Source: JALZOC01 sp035758845
GTDB lineage: Bacteria > Acidobacteriota > Vicinamibacteria > Vicinamibacterales > 2-12-FULL-66-21
Assembly: GCA_035758845.1 (NCBI GenBank)
Contig: DASTVZ010000034.1
Coordinates: 1-64,000 of the forward strand
Length of the DNA: 64,000 bases
Direction: 5' to 3'
Shown: positions 23,652 through 30,745 of the stretch, in pieces
How positions within the stretch are numbered: the first letter of the stretch is position 1
Layout: each line of letters opens with the position of its first letter
Position numbers and translations under genes: made by a program
The notes under the pieces: generated by a model
The model's database searches: none
Seen by the model: the letters and a program-made list of their open reading frames with translations, nothing else
Told to the model about the DNA's origin: nothing

Positions 23652-24248
23652 GTGTCGGGCGGTCTCCTGATTGCCTTTGAAGGTCTCGATCAGAGCGGAA
23701 AGCAGACGCAGGCCGAACGCGTCCAGGAGTTTGTGCTGAAACGCGGCGGCGATTGCCGACTGGTCTCCTTTCCCGACTACACCACTGCAATCGGCGGCGA
23801 AATCTCGAAAGCTCTTCACGGCGACCGCGACTACGGTCCCGACGTGATGCAATTGATGTACGTTGCCAATCGTTATGAACGCCGCGCGGAGATGGCGAGC
23901 TGGCTCGAACAAGGTACGGTCCTCGTCTCCGATCGCTATCGCGCGTCGAGCGTGGCGTACGGTGAGGCGCAGGGGCTCGATCCCGTCTGGCTGCGTGACA
24001 TGCAGCGCTATCTTCCGAATACCGACTTGACGATCCTGCTTGATATCGCTCCCGAAACGGCGGTGCAGCGGAAAGCGAAGGGGCGAGACCGCTACGAGCG
24101 GGACCTCGCGCTCCTGTCCCGCGTTCGCGAAAGCTATCGTCGTCAAGCGGCGCAGGAGGGGTGGCTCACGTTGAATGGAGAGCGTCCTCGCGACGATGTA
24201 TCAGCCGACGTTCTCAACGCGGTCGAGAAACTACTCGCGCGGCAGTAA
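23652..24248 (+). CDS. tmk: Thymidylate kinase
   Basis: A 198-residue kinase that phosphorylates dTMP to dTDP. The P-loop is FEGLDQSGKQTQ near residue 10, somewhat divergent from the usual GxDGSGKST because SGK is followed by QTQ. The DRY motif is in VLVSDRYRASSVAYGEAQG near residue 91. LLDIAPETAVQRKAKGRDRYE carries the lid arginines. It starts at GTG 23652, three bases after lysA, and its 3' end overlaps the convergent comF by 35 bases. The unusual spacing of Q residues in the P-loop matches a branch of shorter thymidylate kinases more common in archaea and eukaryotes (impression, to be tested). Confidence 0.9.
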   Translation: MSGGLLIAFEGLDQSGKQTQAERVQEFVLKRGGDCRLVSFPDYTTAIGGEISKALHGDRDYGPDVMQLMYVANRYERRAEMASWLEQGTVLVSDRYRASSVAYGEAQGLDPVWLRDMQRYLPNTDLTILLDIAPETAVQRKAKGRDRYERDLALLSRVRESYRRQAAQEGWLTLNGERPRDDVSADVLNAVEKLLARQ

Positions 24249-24963
24249 GCGCGCGCACTTCACGCGCTCCGGCATCCAATAACACTTGCGCGCACGCCTC
24301 GAGCGTCGCACCGGTCGTGCTCACGTCATCGACCAACACAATGACTCGCCCTTCCACCTCAACGCCCCGACGAAGGGTGAATGCATCTCTGACGTTGGCG
24401 TGTCGCGCTTCGGCAGGCAGGTCGGTTTGAGACTTCGTCGCGCGCGTGCGCTTCAGGGCTGGAATGGCCGGAATTGACAGATACCTGGCGATCTCGGCCG
24501 CCTGGTTGAATCCGCGCGTTCGTTTCCTCGATCGATGAAGCGGAACTGGCACTGCCACATCCGCGTCCCGCAGCACACTCGCGCCCGAGACGATCATCAG
24601 CCGAGCAAGCGGCCGAGCGAGCGATCGATGGCCGTCGTATTTCAGGGCGTGAATGACCGCTCGCAGTGGGCCGTCGTATTCACCGATGGCGCGTGCACGC
24701 GAAACCAGATGCTGACGATGGTGACATCGTGGACACGTGTTGAACTCGACGCTCATGGTTCGCCACGATTGCTGCGGATCACCGCAGACGTCGCACAGAG
24801 GAGGCGTGAACGGTTTGATCTGCCGCCAGCACGATTGACAGACAGGTCCGCGGGTTGGTTGGTCGAGCGGATGATCGCACGCAGCGCAGACTGGCGCGAG
24901 AAGTATGGAGAGGAAAGAATCGATGATCTTCCGCCTAAAGGCGGAAGCCACAATGGTTGGCAT
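24214..24963 (-). CDS. comF: ComF family phosphoribosyltransferase-like protein
   Basis: A 249-residue ComF/GntX protein with an N-terminal double zinc ribbon (CAACDHPL, CQSCWRQI, CDVCGDP, CPRCHHR). A PRTase domain with the PRPP-binding motif VILVDDVSTTGATLEAC near residue 210 follows. Family members act in competence-related DNA uptake; the enzymatic reaction is not established. The ATG at 24963 lies between two copies of a REP-like palindrome, and codons 5-12 (VASAFRRK) are encoded by the REP itself. No other ATG, GTG or TTG exists between that element and the conserved region, apart from a GTG at codon 5 in the repeat. It is the last gene of the rplU-obgE operon and overlaps tmk convergently. 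Confidence 0.88.
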   Translation of the reverse strand: MPTIVASAFRRKIIDSFLSILLAPVCAACDHPLDQPTRGPVCQSCWRQIKPFTPPLCDVCGDPQQSWRTMSVEFNTCPRCHHRQHLVSRARAIGEYDGPLRAVIHALKYDGHRSLARPLARLMIVSGASVLRDADVAVPVPLHRSRKRTRGFNQAAEIARYLSIPAIPALKRTRATKSQTDLPAEARHANVRDAFTLRRGVEVEGRVIVLVDDVSTTGATLEACAQVLLDAGAREVRALTAARVVSRPR

Positions 24964-24996
24964 TTGGTTCCCGCGGCTTCCGCCCTTAGGCGGAAG
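24928..24996. repeat. REP-like palindrome pair overlapping the start of comF
   Basis: CTTCCGCCT-AA-AGGCGGAAG (24928-24947) and CTTCCGCC-CTTA-GGCGGAAG (24977-24996) are arranged as a pair, as at 19.55 kb. The first lies inside the comF coding sequence and the second in the comF-rsfS gap; the comF start codon lies between them. Confidence 0.8.
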
Positions 24997-24998
24997 TC

Positions 24999-25394
24999 CT
25001 AAGGTCCGTCTTCTGAGATTTCGATCCTTTCCGCGTCCCCCCAGAGCCGTTCCAGCGAGTAGAACGCACGCGTCTGAGGCGTGAAGACGTGGACGATGAA
25101 TGTGAAGTAGTCCATCAGCACCCACTCGCCGCGGTCGTATCCCTCCGTATGCGAAGGGCGGACTTTTGCCACCCGAAGCGCCTCCTCGACCGCGTCCGCA
25201 ATTGCCTTGACCTGCCTGGTACTCTGTCCCGAACAGAGCACGAAGAAATCCGTAAAGGCCGGCGTGTTGCGCAGGTCAAGCAGAACGATGTCGGATGCCT
25301 TCTTGTCGAGAGCCGCGCGAATGGCTCGGCCAACATCTCCCGTGATCCGCTTCTTGCCGCCGACAGGGACTCGTCGCTTTTCAGTTTTCGTCAT
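24999..25394 (-). CDS. rsfS: Ribosomal silencing factor RsfS (Iojap)
   Basis: A 131-residue RsfS/Iojap protein, which binds ribosomal protein L14 and keeps subunits apart under starvation. Typical features are KKASDIVLLDLRNTPAFTDF near residue 31, VLCSGQSTRQVKAIADAVEE and the highly conserved GYDRGEWVLMDYFTFIVHVF near residue 84, then LERLWGDAERIE. The basic first 20 residues (MTKTEKRRVPVGGKKR) are a short extension. It lies 176 bases downstream of nadD, with a repeat-rich spacer between, and 35 bases upstream of comF, in the standard operon order. Confidence 0.94.
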   Translation of the reverse strand: MTKTEKRRVPVGGKKRITGDVGRAIRAALDKKASDIVLLDLRNTPAFTDFFVLCSGQSTRQVKAIADAVEEALRVAKVRPSHTEGYDRGEWVLMDYFTFIVHVFTPQTRAFYSLERLWGDAERIEISEDGP

Positions 25395-25429
25395 GCAATT
25401 GATTCGCCGTCTTCGTTTGTCCGTCTTAT

Positions 25430-25560
25430 GTTCTTGGTTTTAGGTTCTCTGTTTCTGGTTCTCGGTTCAAAACCAAGATGCCAACGTCACACCTGCACCG
25501 AAAACCCCAAACGAAAACCCCAAACGAGAAACCCAAAACCAGAGACCCCAAACCAAAAAC
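25430..25560. repeat. GGTTTT/CCAAAAC stutter repeats with G-run potential in the nadD-rsfS gap
   Basis: Two clusters fill most of the 176-base gap. At 25430-25476 there are copies of GGTTCT/GGTTTT words, and at 25499-25560 copies of ACCCCAAACGAAAACCCC-type words, which on the transcribed-sense (minus) strand read GGGGTTTTCGTTTGGGG. The minus strand has three GGGG runs and one GGG run within about 50 bases, so the mRNA could form a G-quadruplex. No gene is seen. Confidence 0.65.
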
Positions 25561-25570
25561 TGACCATCTG

Positions 25571-26242
25571 TCAAACGTAGAGACCATGCTGCGCGATGTG
25601 CCGTTCCACGGTTGCGGGAACGAGGCCGGCAATGGACTGATGTGCCATCAAGCGCTGTCGAATGTCAGACGACGACACGTCGGGTGTTGTTGCATTCGCT
25701 AAAAATATTGAGCGGCTTGTGGCTGCTGGCTCCTGGCTGTCGGCTATTGGCTTGCTCACATTCACTTCAATCATTCGCCCAGCCAGCGCGGGTAATCGAT
25801 CCCGCAACGCGTCGACGGCAAAGCCAGGGCGCGACACCACGATGAAATTCGCCAGATCGAGCACGTCGGGATATCTGTGCCACGTCTCAATTTCTGCAAA
25901 GGCGTCGGCGCCGGTAATGAAAAAAATCTGCGACGCAGCGAGACCGGTCGCGTGCAGGAAACGCGTAAGCGTGTCGGCGGTGAAAGACGGCCCAGGTGTC
26001 GACAGTTCGATGTCGCTCGTCCGAAGGCCATCGATTCCGTTAACGGCGAGCGCGGTCATCGCGAACCGATGGTGGCTCGATGCGACCGGCTGTTGAGCTC
26101 GATGCGGCGGCACGTTCGAGGGCAGCACATGAACGCAAGCGAGCTGTACAGCTCGACGCGCGGCACTGGCGGTCTCAAGGTGTCCGATATGAATGGGATC
26201 GAATGTCCCACCGAGCAGGCCGATGCGCCGTTCCGCACTCAT
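25571..26242 (-). CDS. nadD: Nicotinate-nucleotide adenylyltransferase
   Basis: A 223-residue NadD that makes deamido-NAD from nicotinate mononucleotide and ATP. The nucleotide-binding GGTFDPIHIGHLETA motif is near residue 11, FITGADAFAEIETWHRYPD near 110 and SSSDIRQRLMAHQSIAGLVP near 189. Between the strand ending MIEVNV and the SSSDIR motif lies an extra low-complexity stretch (SKPIADSQEPAATSRS) encoded by a stutter word, at a surface position where family members are shorter. The ATG at 26242 overlaps the obgE stop (ATGA), so the pair is coupled; the frame is open further upstream but inside obgE. Confidence 0.93.
   Translation of the reverse strand: MSAERRIGLLGGTFDPIHIGHLETASAARRAVQLACVHVLPSNVPPHRAQQPVASSHHRFAMTALAVNGIDGLRTSDIELSTPGPSFTADTLTRFLHATGLAASQIFFITGADAFAEIETWHRYPDVLDLANFIVVSRPGFAVDALRDRLPALAGRMIEVNVSKPIADSQEPAATSRSIFLANATTPDVSSSDIRQRLMAHQSIAGLVPATVERHIAQHGLYV
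25713..25755. repeat. GGCTGCTGGCTCCTGGC stutter word inside nadD
   Basis: Five to six degenerate copies of a (G/T)GGCT(G/C/N)(C/T)T word occur in frame within nadD. The exact segment GGCTCCTGGCTG also occurs in the low-complexity insertion of xerC at 35.3 kb, read there on the coding strand and in another frame. Confidence 0.65.
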
Positions 26243-27309
26243 TCCGTTACCGAGTCGATATGCGCGCGTGCGGCGGTGCGCTCCCGCGCCGCCGCGAGTT
26301 CGCGCCACACCGCCTCGAGCAGCGCATCCACGCCGTCACCGGTCGCGGCGGAGACCGCAAACAACGGAACGCCGAGCTTGTCGAGATGCGCCTGAAGTCG
26401 CCGGAGTCGATCGCGGTCATCGAGCGCGTCGATCTTGTTGGCCGCGGCGACCACCGGTTTTTGCGAGAGACGTTCGCCTGAACTGTCGCGACCCGGAAAA
26501 AGCTCCAACTCGCGCGTGATGACGTCGAAGTCCTCCACCGGCTCCCGTCCGCTTGCCGACGAGACGTCCACCATGTGCACGAGCACTTTCGTTCGTTCCA
26601 GGTGACTCAGGAAGCGGTGTCCGAGGCCATGACCGGCATGCGCACCTTCGATCAGTCCCGGCACGTCGGCGACGACGAACGAGCGATCACCGGAGAGGCC
26701 GACCACACCGAGATTGGGAACCAGCGTCGTGAACGGATAGTCGGCAATCTTGGGTCGCGCAGCGGAGATGCGCGAAATCATCGTCGACTTGCCGGCGTTT
26801 GGAAAGCCCACGAGGCCGACGTCGGCGAGCAGCTTCAGCTGTAGCCGCAGATCCTTTTCTTCACCAGGCAGCCCTGGCTGCGTCTTGCGCGGCGCGCGAT
26901 TGGTCGAAGTCGCAAACGACGCATTGCCGTGTCCGCCGAGTCCGCCCTTTGCAATCAGAACACGCTGGTCGTCCTCGGTGAGATCCGCGACGAGTACATG
27001 TCCGCCGTCCACCCTGCGTTCGTAGACGGACGTGCCGGTCGGCACGAGAAGCTCGATGTCCTCGCCGTTCTTACCGGTGCGGTTCGAGCCCTCACCATGG
27101 CCACCGCGGCCCGCCGTGAAGACTTTCTGGAAACGATAGTTGAGAAGCGTGTTCAGGTTAGCGTCGGCGACGAGGAAGACCGACCCGCCGGGACCACCGT
27201 CGCCGCCGCTCGGCCCGCCGCGCGGCACGAACTTTTCGCGGCGAAAGGCCATGGCGCCCCGGCCACCGTGACCGGCCGTGACGTGGATATCGACTTCGTC
27301 TACGAACAC
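26239..27309 (-). CDS. obgE: Obg family GTPase
   Basis: A 356-residue Obg GTPase linked to late 50S assembly and stress control. The glycine-rich Obg fold occupies residues 1-157 (AGHGGRGAMAFRREKFVPRG, then GGDGGPGG). The G domain has G1 GFPNAGKST near 166, G3 DVPGLIEGAHAGHGLGHRFL, G4 AANKIDAL in place of the textbook NKxD spacing (NKID), and G5 FAVSAATG. The usual C-terminal OCT domain is missing and the protein stops soon after the G domain, as in the shorter E. coli-like class. It lies in the conserved rplU-rpmA-obgE-nadD order. Confidence 0.96.
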   Translation of the reverse strand: MFVDEVDIHVTAGHGGRGAMAFRREKFVPRGGPSGGDGGPGGSVFLVADANLNTLLNYRFQKVFTAGRGGHGEGSNRTGKNGEDIELLVPTGTSVYERRVDGGHVLVADLTEDDQRVLIAKGGLGGHGNASFATSTNRAPRKTQPGLPGEEKDLRLQLKLLADVGLVGFPNAGKSTMISRISAARPKIADYPFTTLVPNLGVVGLSGDRSFVVADVPGLIEGAHAGHGLGHRFLSHLERTKVLVHMVDVSSASGREPVEDFDVITRELELFPGRDSSGERLSQKPVVAAANKIDALDDRDRLRRLQAHLDKLGVPLFAVSAATGDGVDALLEAVWRELAAARERTAARAHIDSVTE

Positions 27310-27322
27310 GCCAAGGGAAATC

Positions 27323-27583
27323 TTACCCCTCGAGCGGGAGTACGCTGATCACCCGACCGCGGGCGCCGTGATCCTCGAACTTGACCTTACCGTCGATCTT
27401 CGCAAAGAGCGTATCGTCTTTGCCGAGACCGACGTTCAGGCCGGGTCTGAATCGTCGCCCGCGCTGCCGCACGAGAATCGATCCGCCGGTGACGATGTTG
27501 CCGTCGTGCCGCTTCACGCCAAGCCGCTGCGAATTGCTGTCGCGGCCGTTGCGTGAACTGCCCTGACCTTTTTTGTGAGCCAT
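27323..27583 (-). CDS. rpmA: 50S ribosomal protein L27
   Basis: An 86-residue L27 starting MAHKKGQGSSRNGRDSNSQR, the family signature that reaches the peptidyl-transferase centre. There is no N-terminal cleavable extension of the Firmicutes type. The basic core is GGSILVRQRGRRFRPGLNVG. It lies 47 bases after rplU with a TGATTGCTGATTG stutter word in the gap, and 13 bases before obgE. Confidence 0.98.
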   Translation of the reverse strand: MAHKKGQGSSRNGRDSNSQRLGVKRHDGNIVTGGSILVRQRGRRFRPGLNVGLGKDDTLFAKIDGKVKFEDHGARGRVISVLPLEG

Positions 27584-27596
27584 GATGAAATTGCTG

Positions 27597-27629
27597 AATG
27601 CTGAATTGTGATTGCTGATTGATCTGCTA
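27597..27629. repeat. TGATTGCTGATTG stutter word between rplU and rpmA
   Basis: The gap reads as repeated GCTGAAT/GATTGCTGATTG words. The 18-base string TGATTGCTGATTGATCTG is found again before the TamB-like gene at 63.2 kb, and its reverse complement is part of the xerC-ntrC gap at 35.7 kb. Confidence 0.65.
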
Positions 27630-27630
27630 T

Positions 27631-27945
27631 TCAGATCACGATGTCGGTGACGCGCACCCGCGTGTACGTGCTGCGGTGGCCGCGCGTCTTGCGGAACCCC
27701 TTACGGCGCTTCTTCCGGAACACCCGGATCTTGGGGCCACGCGCTTCTCCGTCGACGACACCGACGACTTTTGCGTTGGCCACGAATGGCGCGCCCGCGA
27801 GCACCTCGCCGCCGTCCTTTTCCAGGAACAGCACCTGCTCAAACGTGATTTCCTTGCCGACCTCGGCGTCAACACGGTCGATCGTGACCACGGACCCCGG
27901 ATTGACCTTCACCTGGCGGCCGCCGGCCTGAATGATTGCGAACAC
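27631..27945 (-). CDS. rplU: 50S ribosomal protein L21
   Basis: A 104-residue L21 starting at GTG 27945 (VFAIIQAGGRQVKV, matching the usual MYAIIETGGKQ). An in-frame GTG three codons earlier is possible, but AAGGGTGG sits seven bases before 27945. The C-terminal KKRRKGFRKTRGHRSTYTRV is the conserved rRNA-binding end. It heads the rplU-rpmA-obgE-nadD-rsfS-comF operon, with a two-hairpin leader upstream. Confidence 0.97.
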   Translation of the reverse strand: MFAIIQAGGRQVKVNPGSVVTIDRVDAEVGKEITFEQVLFLEKDGGEVLAGAPFVANAKVVGVVDGEARGPKIRVFRKKRRKGFRKTRGHRSTYTRVRVTDIVI

Positions 27946-27962
27946 GATTTCCACCCTTCGCC

Positions 27963-27999
27963 GGCCCTAGGAAAGGGCCTTTGTCGTTCTGAACAAAGG
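27963..27999 (-). promoter_or_regulatory. Two-hairpin leader RNA of the rplU operon
   Basis: On the minus strand the leader folds into CCTTTGT-N8-ACAAAGG (27978-27999) directly followed by GGCCCT-N5-AGGGCC (27963-27979); the arms share two bases. The second hairpin ends about 17 bases before the rplU start. This placement suits autoregulation by a ribosomal protein, as known for L21-type leaders in other phyla, but no consensus was matched. Confidence 0.5.
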
Positions 28000-28003
28000 A
28001 ATT

Positions 28004-28033
28004 AGGGTACCACAGATGGGGCTCATGGCTCAA
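28004..28033 (-). promoter_or_regulatory. Possible promoter of the rplU operon
   Basis: Reading the minus strand, TTGAGC (28028-28033) is followed after 18 bases by TACCCT (28004-28009). Both boxes are imperfect. It lies just upstream of the two leader hairpins. The -35 box falls in a GGCTCATGGCTCAAG stutter element (28018-28103) with a CATGGCTCAAG/CTTAAGCCATG inverted repeat. Confidence 0.4.
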
Positions 28034-28103
28034 GCCTGACGGCGCAGGCCGAGTGTCCCTCATCCGGACTTAAGCCATGAGGCGTAAGCCTTGAGCCCTG
28101 GGT

Positions 28104-28970
28104 TTAGCGCAGCAGGACGCGGGTGCCGCGGATCTTCTGGGTGCTCAGGGTGCCGAGGAACATCGGGATCACCTTGTCCATGAGCTCGAAATAGGAGGAC
28201 AACGCTGGAGTGTTTTGCTGTGCGTTGTACAGAATCTCTTCGCGCGTGGACTCGGTGTGCAGGGTCGCGCCCGTGCGCCCATCAATGAAGATGAACTTTG
28301 GAGCGATCGCGAATCCCTTCCGCTCCATGTAGAGGCGTTGCGGAACAACGGTGCGGCGTCCGAGGTTGTCGTACTGCTCGACGTTGCGAGTGACGAATCC
28401 GGCGGTCTGAAGCGGAGTAAACAGGATCGTTCCCGTCACGATTAACGGGTTCTCGTATTCCTCTCCAATCTTTTTCCAGAACGCGACATCGGAAAAGATC
28501 GACTGGTACCTTTCCAGATCCTTCGCGTTGCGAATCTTTTCAGGTGCAGGCCCGGCTGCGGGCGCGGGCTGTTGAGCAGGCGGCGCGCCAGGTCCGGGGG
28601 GCGCCGCGGTCTGAACGTCCGCGGCGACTTTCGGCAACCCACCGTCTGTTTCGCCGATGACGGCTGGTGTGGCCACAGCCTTCGCCTTATCTGCCGCGAG
28701 TTCCGCGAGCGGAAGGACGTCTGCTTCGATCACGCGGAGTCCAGACTTCGTGCGCAGCTGGCTGCGGAGCAGCCGCACCGTCTCGAGGTTCGCATCCACG
28801 TCATCGGTTCCGCCGCTGATGAATCCGGCAACGAGCACACGGCGAAATGCCGTGACGTCCATCTTCGGGGAGAGAGGCGTCTCGATGGGCACCTCGAAGA
28901 AATTGGTGCACGCGCTCGTAAACGTGAGCAGGACGAGACTAGCGATCGTTGCGACGCTTCGCGCGGTCAT
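28104..28970 (-). CDS. Lipoprotein of unknown function
   Basis: A 288-residue predicted lipoprotein: the signal peptide TIASLVLLTFTSAC ends in a lipobox cysteine at residue 21. The mature part has a region AFRRVLVAGFISGGTDDVDA that resembles the start of lipoproteins binding nucleotides or forming periplasmic assemblies, but no family is recognised. A proline/alanine-rich linker (residues about 118-142) precedes the second half, which contains NPLIVTGTILFTPLQTAGF and IFIDGRTGATLHTE. It overlaps the upstream TPR gene by 32 bases and is likely co-transcribed with it. Confidence 0.8.
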   Translation of the reverse strand: MTARSVATIASLVLLTFTSACTNFFEVPIETPLSPKMDVTAFRRVLVAGFISGGTDDVDANLETVRLLRSQLRTKSGLRVIEADVLPLAELAADKAKAVATPAVIGETDGGLPKVAADVQTAAPPGPGAPPAQQPAPAAGPAPEKIRNAKDLERYQSIFSDVAFWKKIGEEYENPLIVTGTILFTPLQTAGFVTRNVEQYDNLGRRTVVPQRLYMERKGFAIAPKFIFIDGRTGATLHTESTREEILYNAQQNTPALSSYFELMDKVIPMFLGTLSTQKIRGTRVLLR

Positions 28971-29310
28971 TGATTTCTTTGAACAGATCGTAGTTCTGAC
29001 GAATCAGGACGTTCTTCGGATCGAGCGCGACAGCCTTCTCGTACGCCTTCCGTGCCTCTTCGAATCGTCCTTCGTGCTCGTATCCGATCCCGAGATTGTT
29101 CCAGGCTGCTGCATAGGTGGGATCGATCTCGACGGCTTTTTCCCAGCGATACGTTGCTTCCTTCCAGAGACCGTTCTGCGCAACCTTGATGCCGAAGTCT
29201 ACCTGTGCCTTCGCATTCGAACGCGCATCCGCGAAGGCCGGCGGTGCAGCCCAGACCAGAAGTGCAGCAACAGCGGCGGCTCGAGCAAGAAGCAGAGCTC
29301 GCGTTTTCAT
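28939..29310 (-). CDS. Exported TPR-repeat protein
   Basis: A 123-residue protein with a signal peptide (MKTRALLLARAAAVAALLVW, cleavage near AFA-DAR) and about two and a half tetratricopeptide repeats: ATYRWEKAVEIDPTYAAAWN, then GYEHEGRFEEARKAYEKAV, ending NVLIRQNYDLFKEIND. Such repeats form protein-binding helical stacks. The ATG at 29310 gives the proper signal peptide; the frame is open upstream. It is the first gene of a two-gene unit with the lipoprotein, so the two may form a periplasmic complex (inference). Confidence 0.85.
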   Translation of the reverse strand: MKTRALLLARAAAVAALLVWAAPPAFADARSNAKAQVDFGIKVAQNGLWKEATYRWEKAVEIDPTYAAAWNNLGIGYEHEGRFEEARKAYEKAVALDPKNVLIRQNYDLFKEINDRAKRRNDR

Positions 29311-29498
29311 GGGTGTTCCGACCACTATAGTCACCCGCTTCAAGCACCGCAAGCTGTTTCGACGGTCGCAGCACGCGGCGGCATCCGTTCAGCCGGAGCA
29401 ATGGCCGTACCATGAATTTTGCCGCAGGAATCGTCCGCGGATCATTGAAACGTTGGCCTTTTCCGTAAGCCGTTGACGCGCCTCGTAACCGCCACACA

Positions 29499-29527
29499 TT
29501 GCAGCGGAGACACCGCTCACCTATAAT
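29499..29527 (+). promoter_or_regulatory. Sigma-70 promoter of the dprA-topA-trmFO-xerC unit
   Basis: TTGCAG (29499-29504), a 17-base spacer and a perfect TATAAT (29522-29527) place the transcription start near 29534. The rest of the 348-base gap 29311-29658 holds no gene. Confidence 0.8.
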
Positions 29528-29533
29528 GTGGAC

Positions 29534-29587
29534 AAAGGGGTCGGGCCGTACGGCTGCGATGCAGTCGTAGCTGGCGCCGACCCTTTT
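29534..29587 (+). promoter_or_regulatory. 5'-terminal leader hairpin of the dprA transcript
   Basis: AAAGGGGTCGG (29534-29544) pairs with CCGACCCTTTT (29577-29587) over 11 bases with one G-U pair. The stem encloses two smaller hairpins, including GCC-GTAC-GGC and CTGCGA-N5-TCGTAG. It begins at the predicted first nucleotide of the transcript and ends with four T. It may stabilise the mRNA or act as an attenuator. Confidence 0.5.
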
Positions 29588-29658
29588 GCTTTGACCTGGA
29601 TTTATCGATTCTTCCGGGGGAAGACTGGTCAGGGCGGCGGCGCAGAAGGAGAATCCTG

Positions 29659-30729
29659 GTGGACCTCCGGACCGCGATCGCCGTTTCGATGTTACCTGTC
29701 TCCCGTCTTCGCGCCTGCGCGGTGTTCCGGGAGCTGCGCCAGCAGGACCCTCACACAACCGTGGCGCACGTACTCGATGCGTTGCGCGTACCGGTCAACG
29801 AGCGGAGCGGCCTCGAGCGTGAGGCGTGGTCACGCACCGACGTGGCGCTCGTCGCGGGTGCCACGAGTGGAATGGAGGTCGTCGCGTGGTTTGATGCGCG
29901 GTTTCCGGCGCTCCTGAACTGTGTCGAGGATCCGCCGCCGGTTCTCTGGGTGCGTGGCGCGGTCCGGGTGCTCGCCGAACCCGCCGTGGCGGTCGTCGGT
30001 TCACGCGCAGCAACCACCTACGCGCTGGATGTTGGCGCGAGACTCGGTGGCGAGTTGGCAGAGCGAGGCGTCGTAGTCACGAGCGGTCTGGCGCGAGGGG
30101 TCGATTCAGCGGCCCATCGTGGATGCCTCGACCAGGGCGGTCGGACCGTCGCCGTCCTCGGTTCAGGAGTTGATCGGATCTATCCCCCTGAACATGCAGA
30201 TTTGGCAGAACTAATTGCAGCGAATGGGGTTATCGTCAGCGAACTGGGTCCAGGCGGGATGCCGATCCCGGAAAACTTTCCGCTGCGAAACCGGATCATC
30301 AGTGGGATCTCTCTTGCCGTTGTCGTCGTCGAAGCGTCGGAGAAGAGTGGATCCCTGATAACGGCCCGATGTGCTTTGGAGCAGGGTCGCGATGTCCTGG
30401 CGGTTCCTGGCAGCGTTCTTACCGGCCGTAACCGTGGCTCCCACAGTCTCTTAAAGGACGGGGCAAAGGTCGTCGAGACAGCGGACGATATTCTTGACGA
30501 GCTCGGATGGCCGGGGGCGCTGGCGCCGGCCAATACCGCTAAGCACTTGAGCGCCGACCCCTTACTGGCGGCGATGGAGCCCGGAGAGGTTTACAGGCTC
30601 GAGGAGCTGGTAGAAAAGACGGCGACTCTGGCCTCGAAGCTGCTGCCGCGGTTGATGGAACTTGAACTGCAGGGGCAGGTGGCGGCCGTCGGCGGCGGAC
30701 GATTTACCCGCTCGTCGACGCGGCGATGA
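29659..30729 (+). CDS. dprA: DNA-processing protein DprA
   Basis: A 356-residue DprA that loads RecA on incoming single-stranded DNA during transformation. The N-terminal helical region is followed by the Rossmann-like domain with VAVVGSRAATTYALDVGARL near residue 110, the GLARGVDSAAHRG motif near 143, and GSGVDRIYPPEHADLAE, PIPENFPLRNRIISG and SGSLITARCALEQGRDVLAV, all family hallmarks. A DML1/winged-helix-like C-terminus (GEVYRLEELVEKTATLASKL) ends the protein. GTG 29659 is the start. Presence of dprA with comF suggests competence capacity, though other com genes are not in the window. Confidence 0.95.
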   Translation: MDLRTAIAVSMLPVSRLRACAVFRELRQQDPHTTVAHVLDALRVPVNERSGLEREAWSRTDVALVAGATSGMEVVAWFDARFPALLNCVEDPPPVLWVRGAVRVLAEPAVAVVGSRAATTYALDVGARLGGELAERGVVVTSGLARGVDSAAHRGCLDQGGRTVAVLGSGVDRIYPPEHADLAELIAANGVIVSELGPGGMPIPENFPLRNRIISGISLAVVVVEASEKSGSLITARCALEQGRDVLAVPGSVLTGRNRGSHSLLKDGAKVVETADDILDELGWPGALAPANTAKHLSADPLLAAMEPGEVYRLEELVEKTATLASKLLPRLMELELQGQVAAVGGGRFTRSSTRR

Positions 30730-30745
30730 TAAGGTTTGAACAGGT

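Noticed and set aside
24214..24248. Convergent overlap of tmk and comF as a sign of a wrong gene end
   Set aside because: Both stop codons are clear and both C-termini look normal, so the 35-base overlap is accepted.
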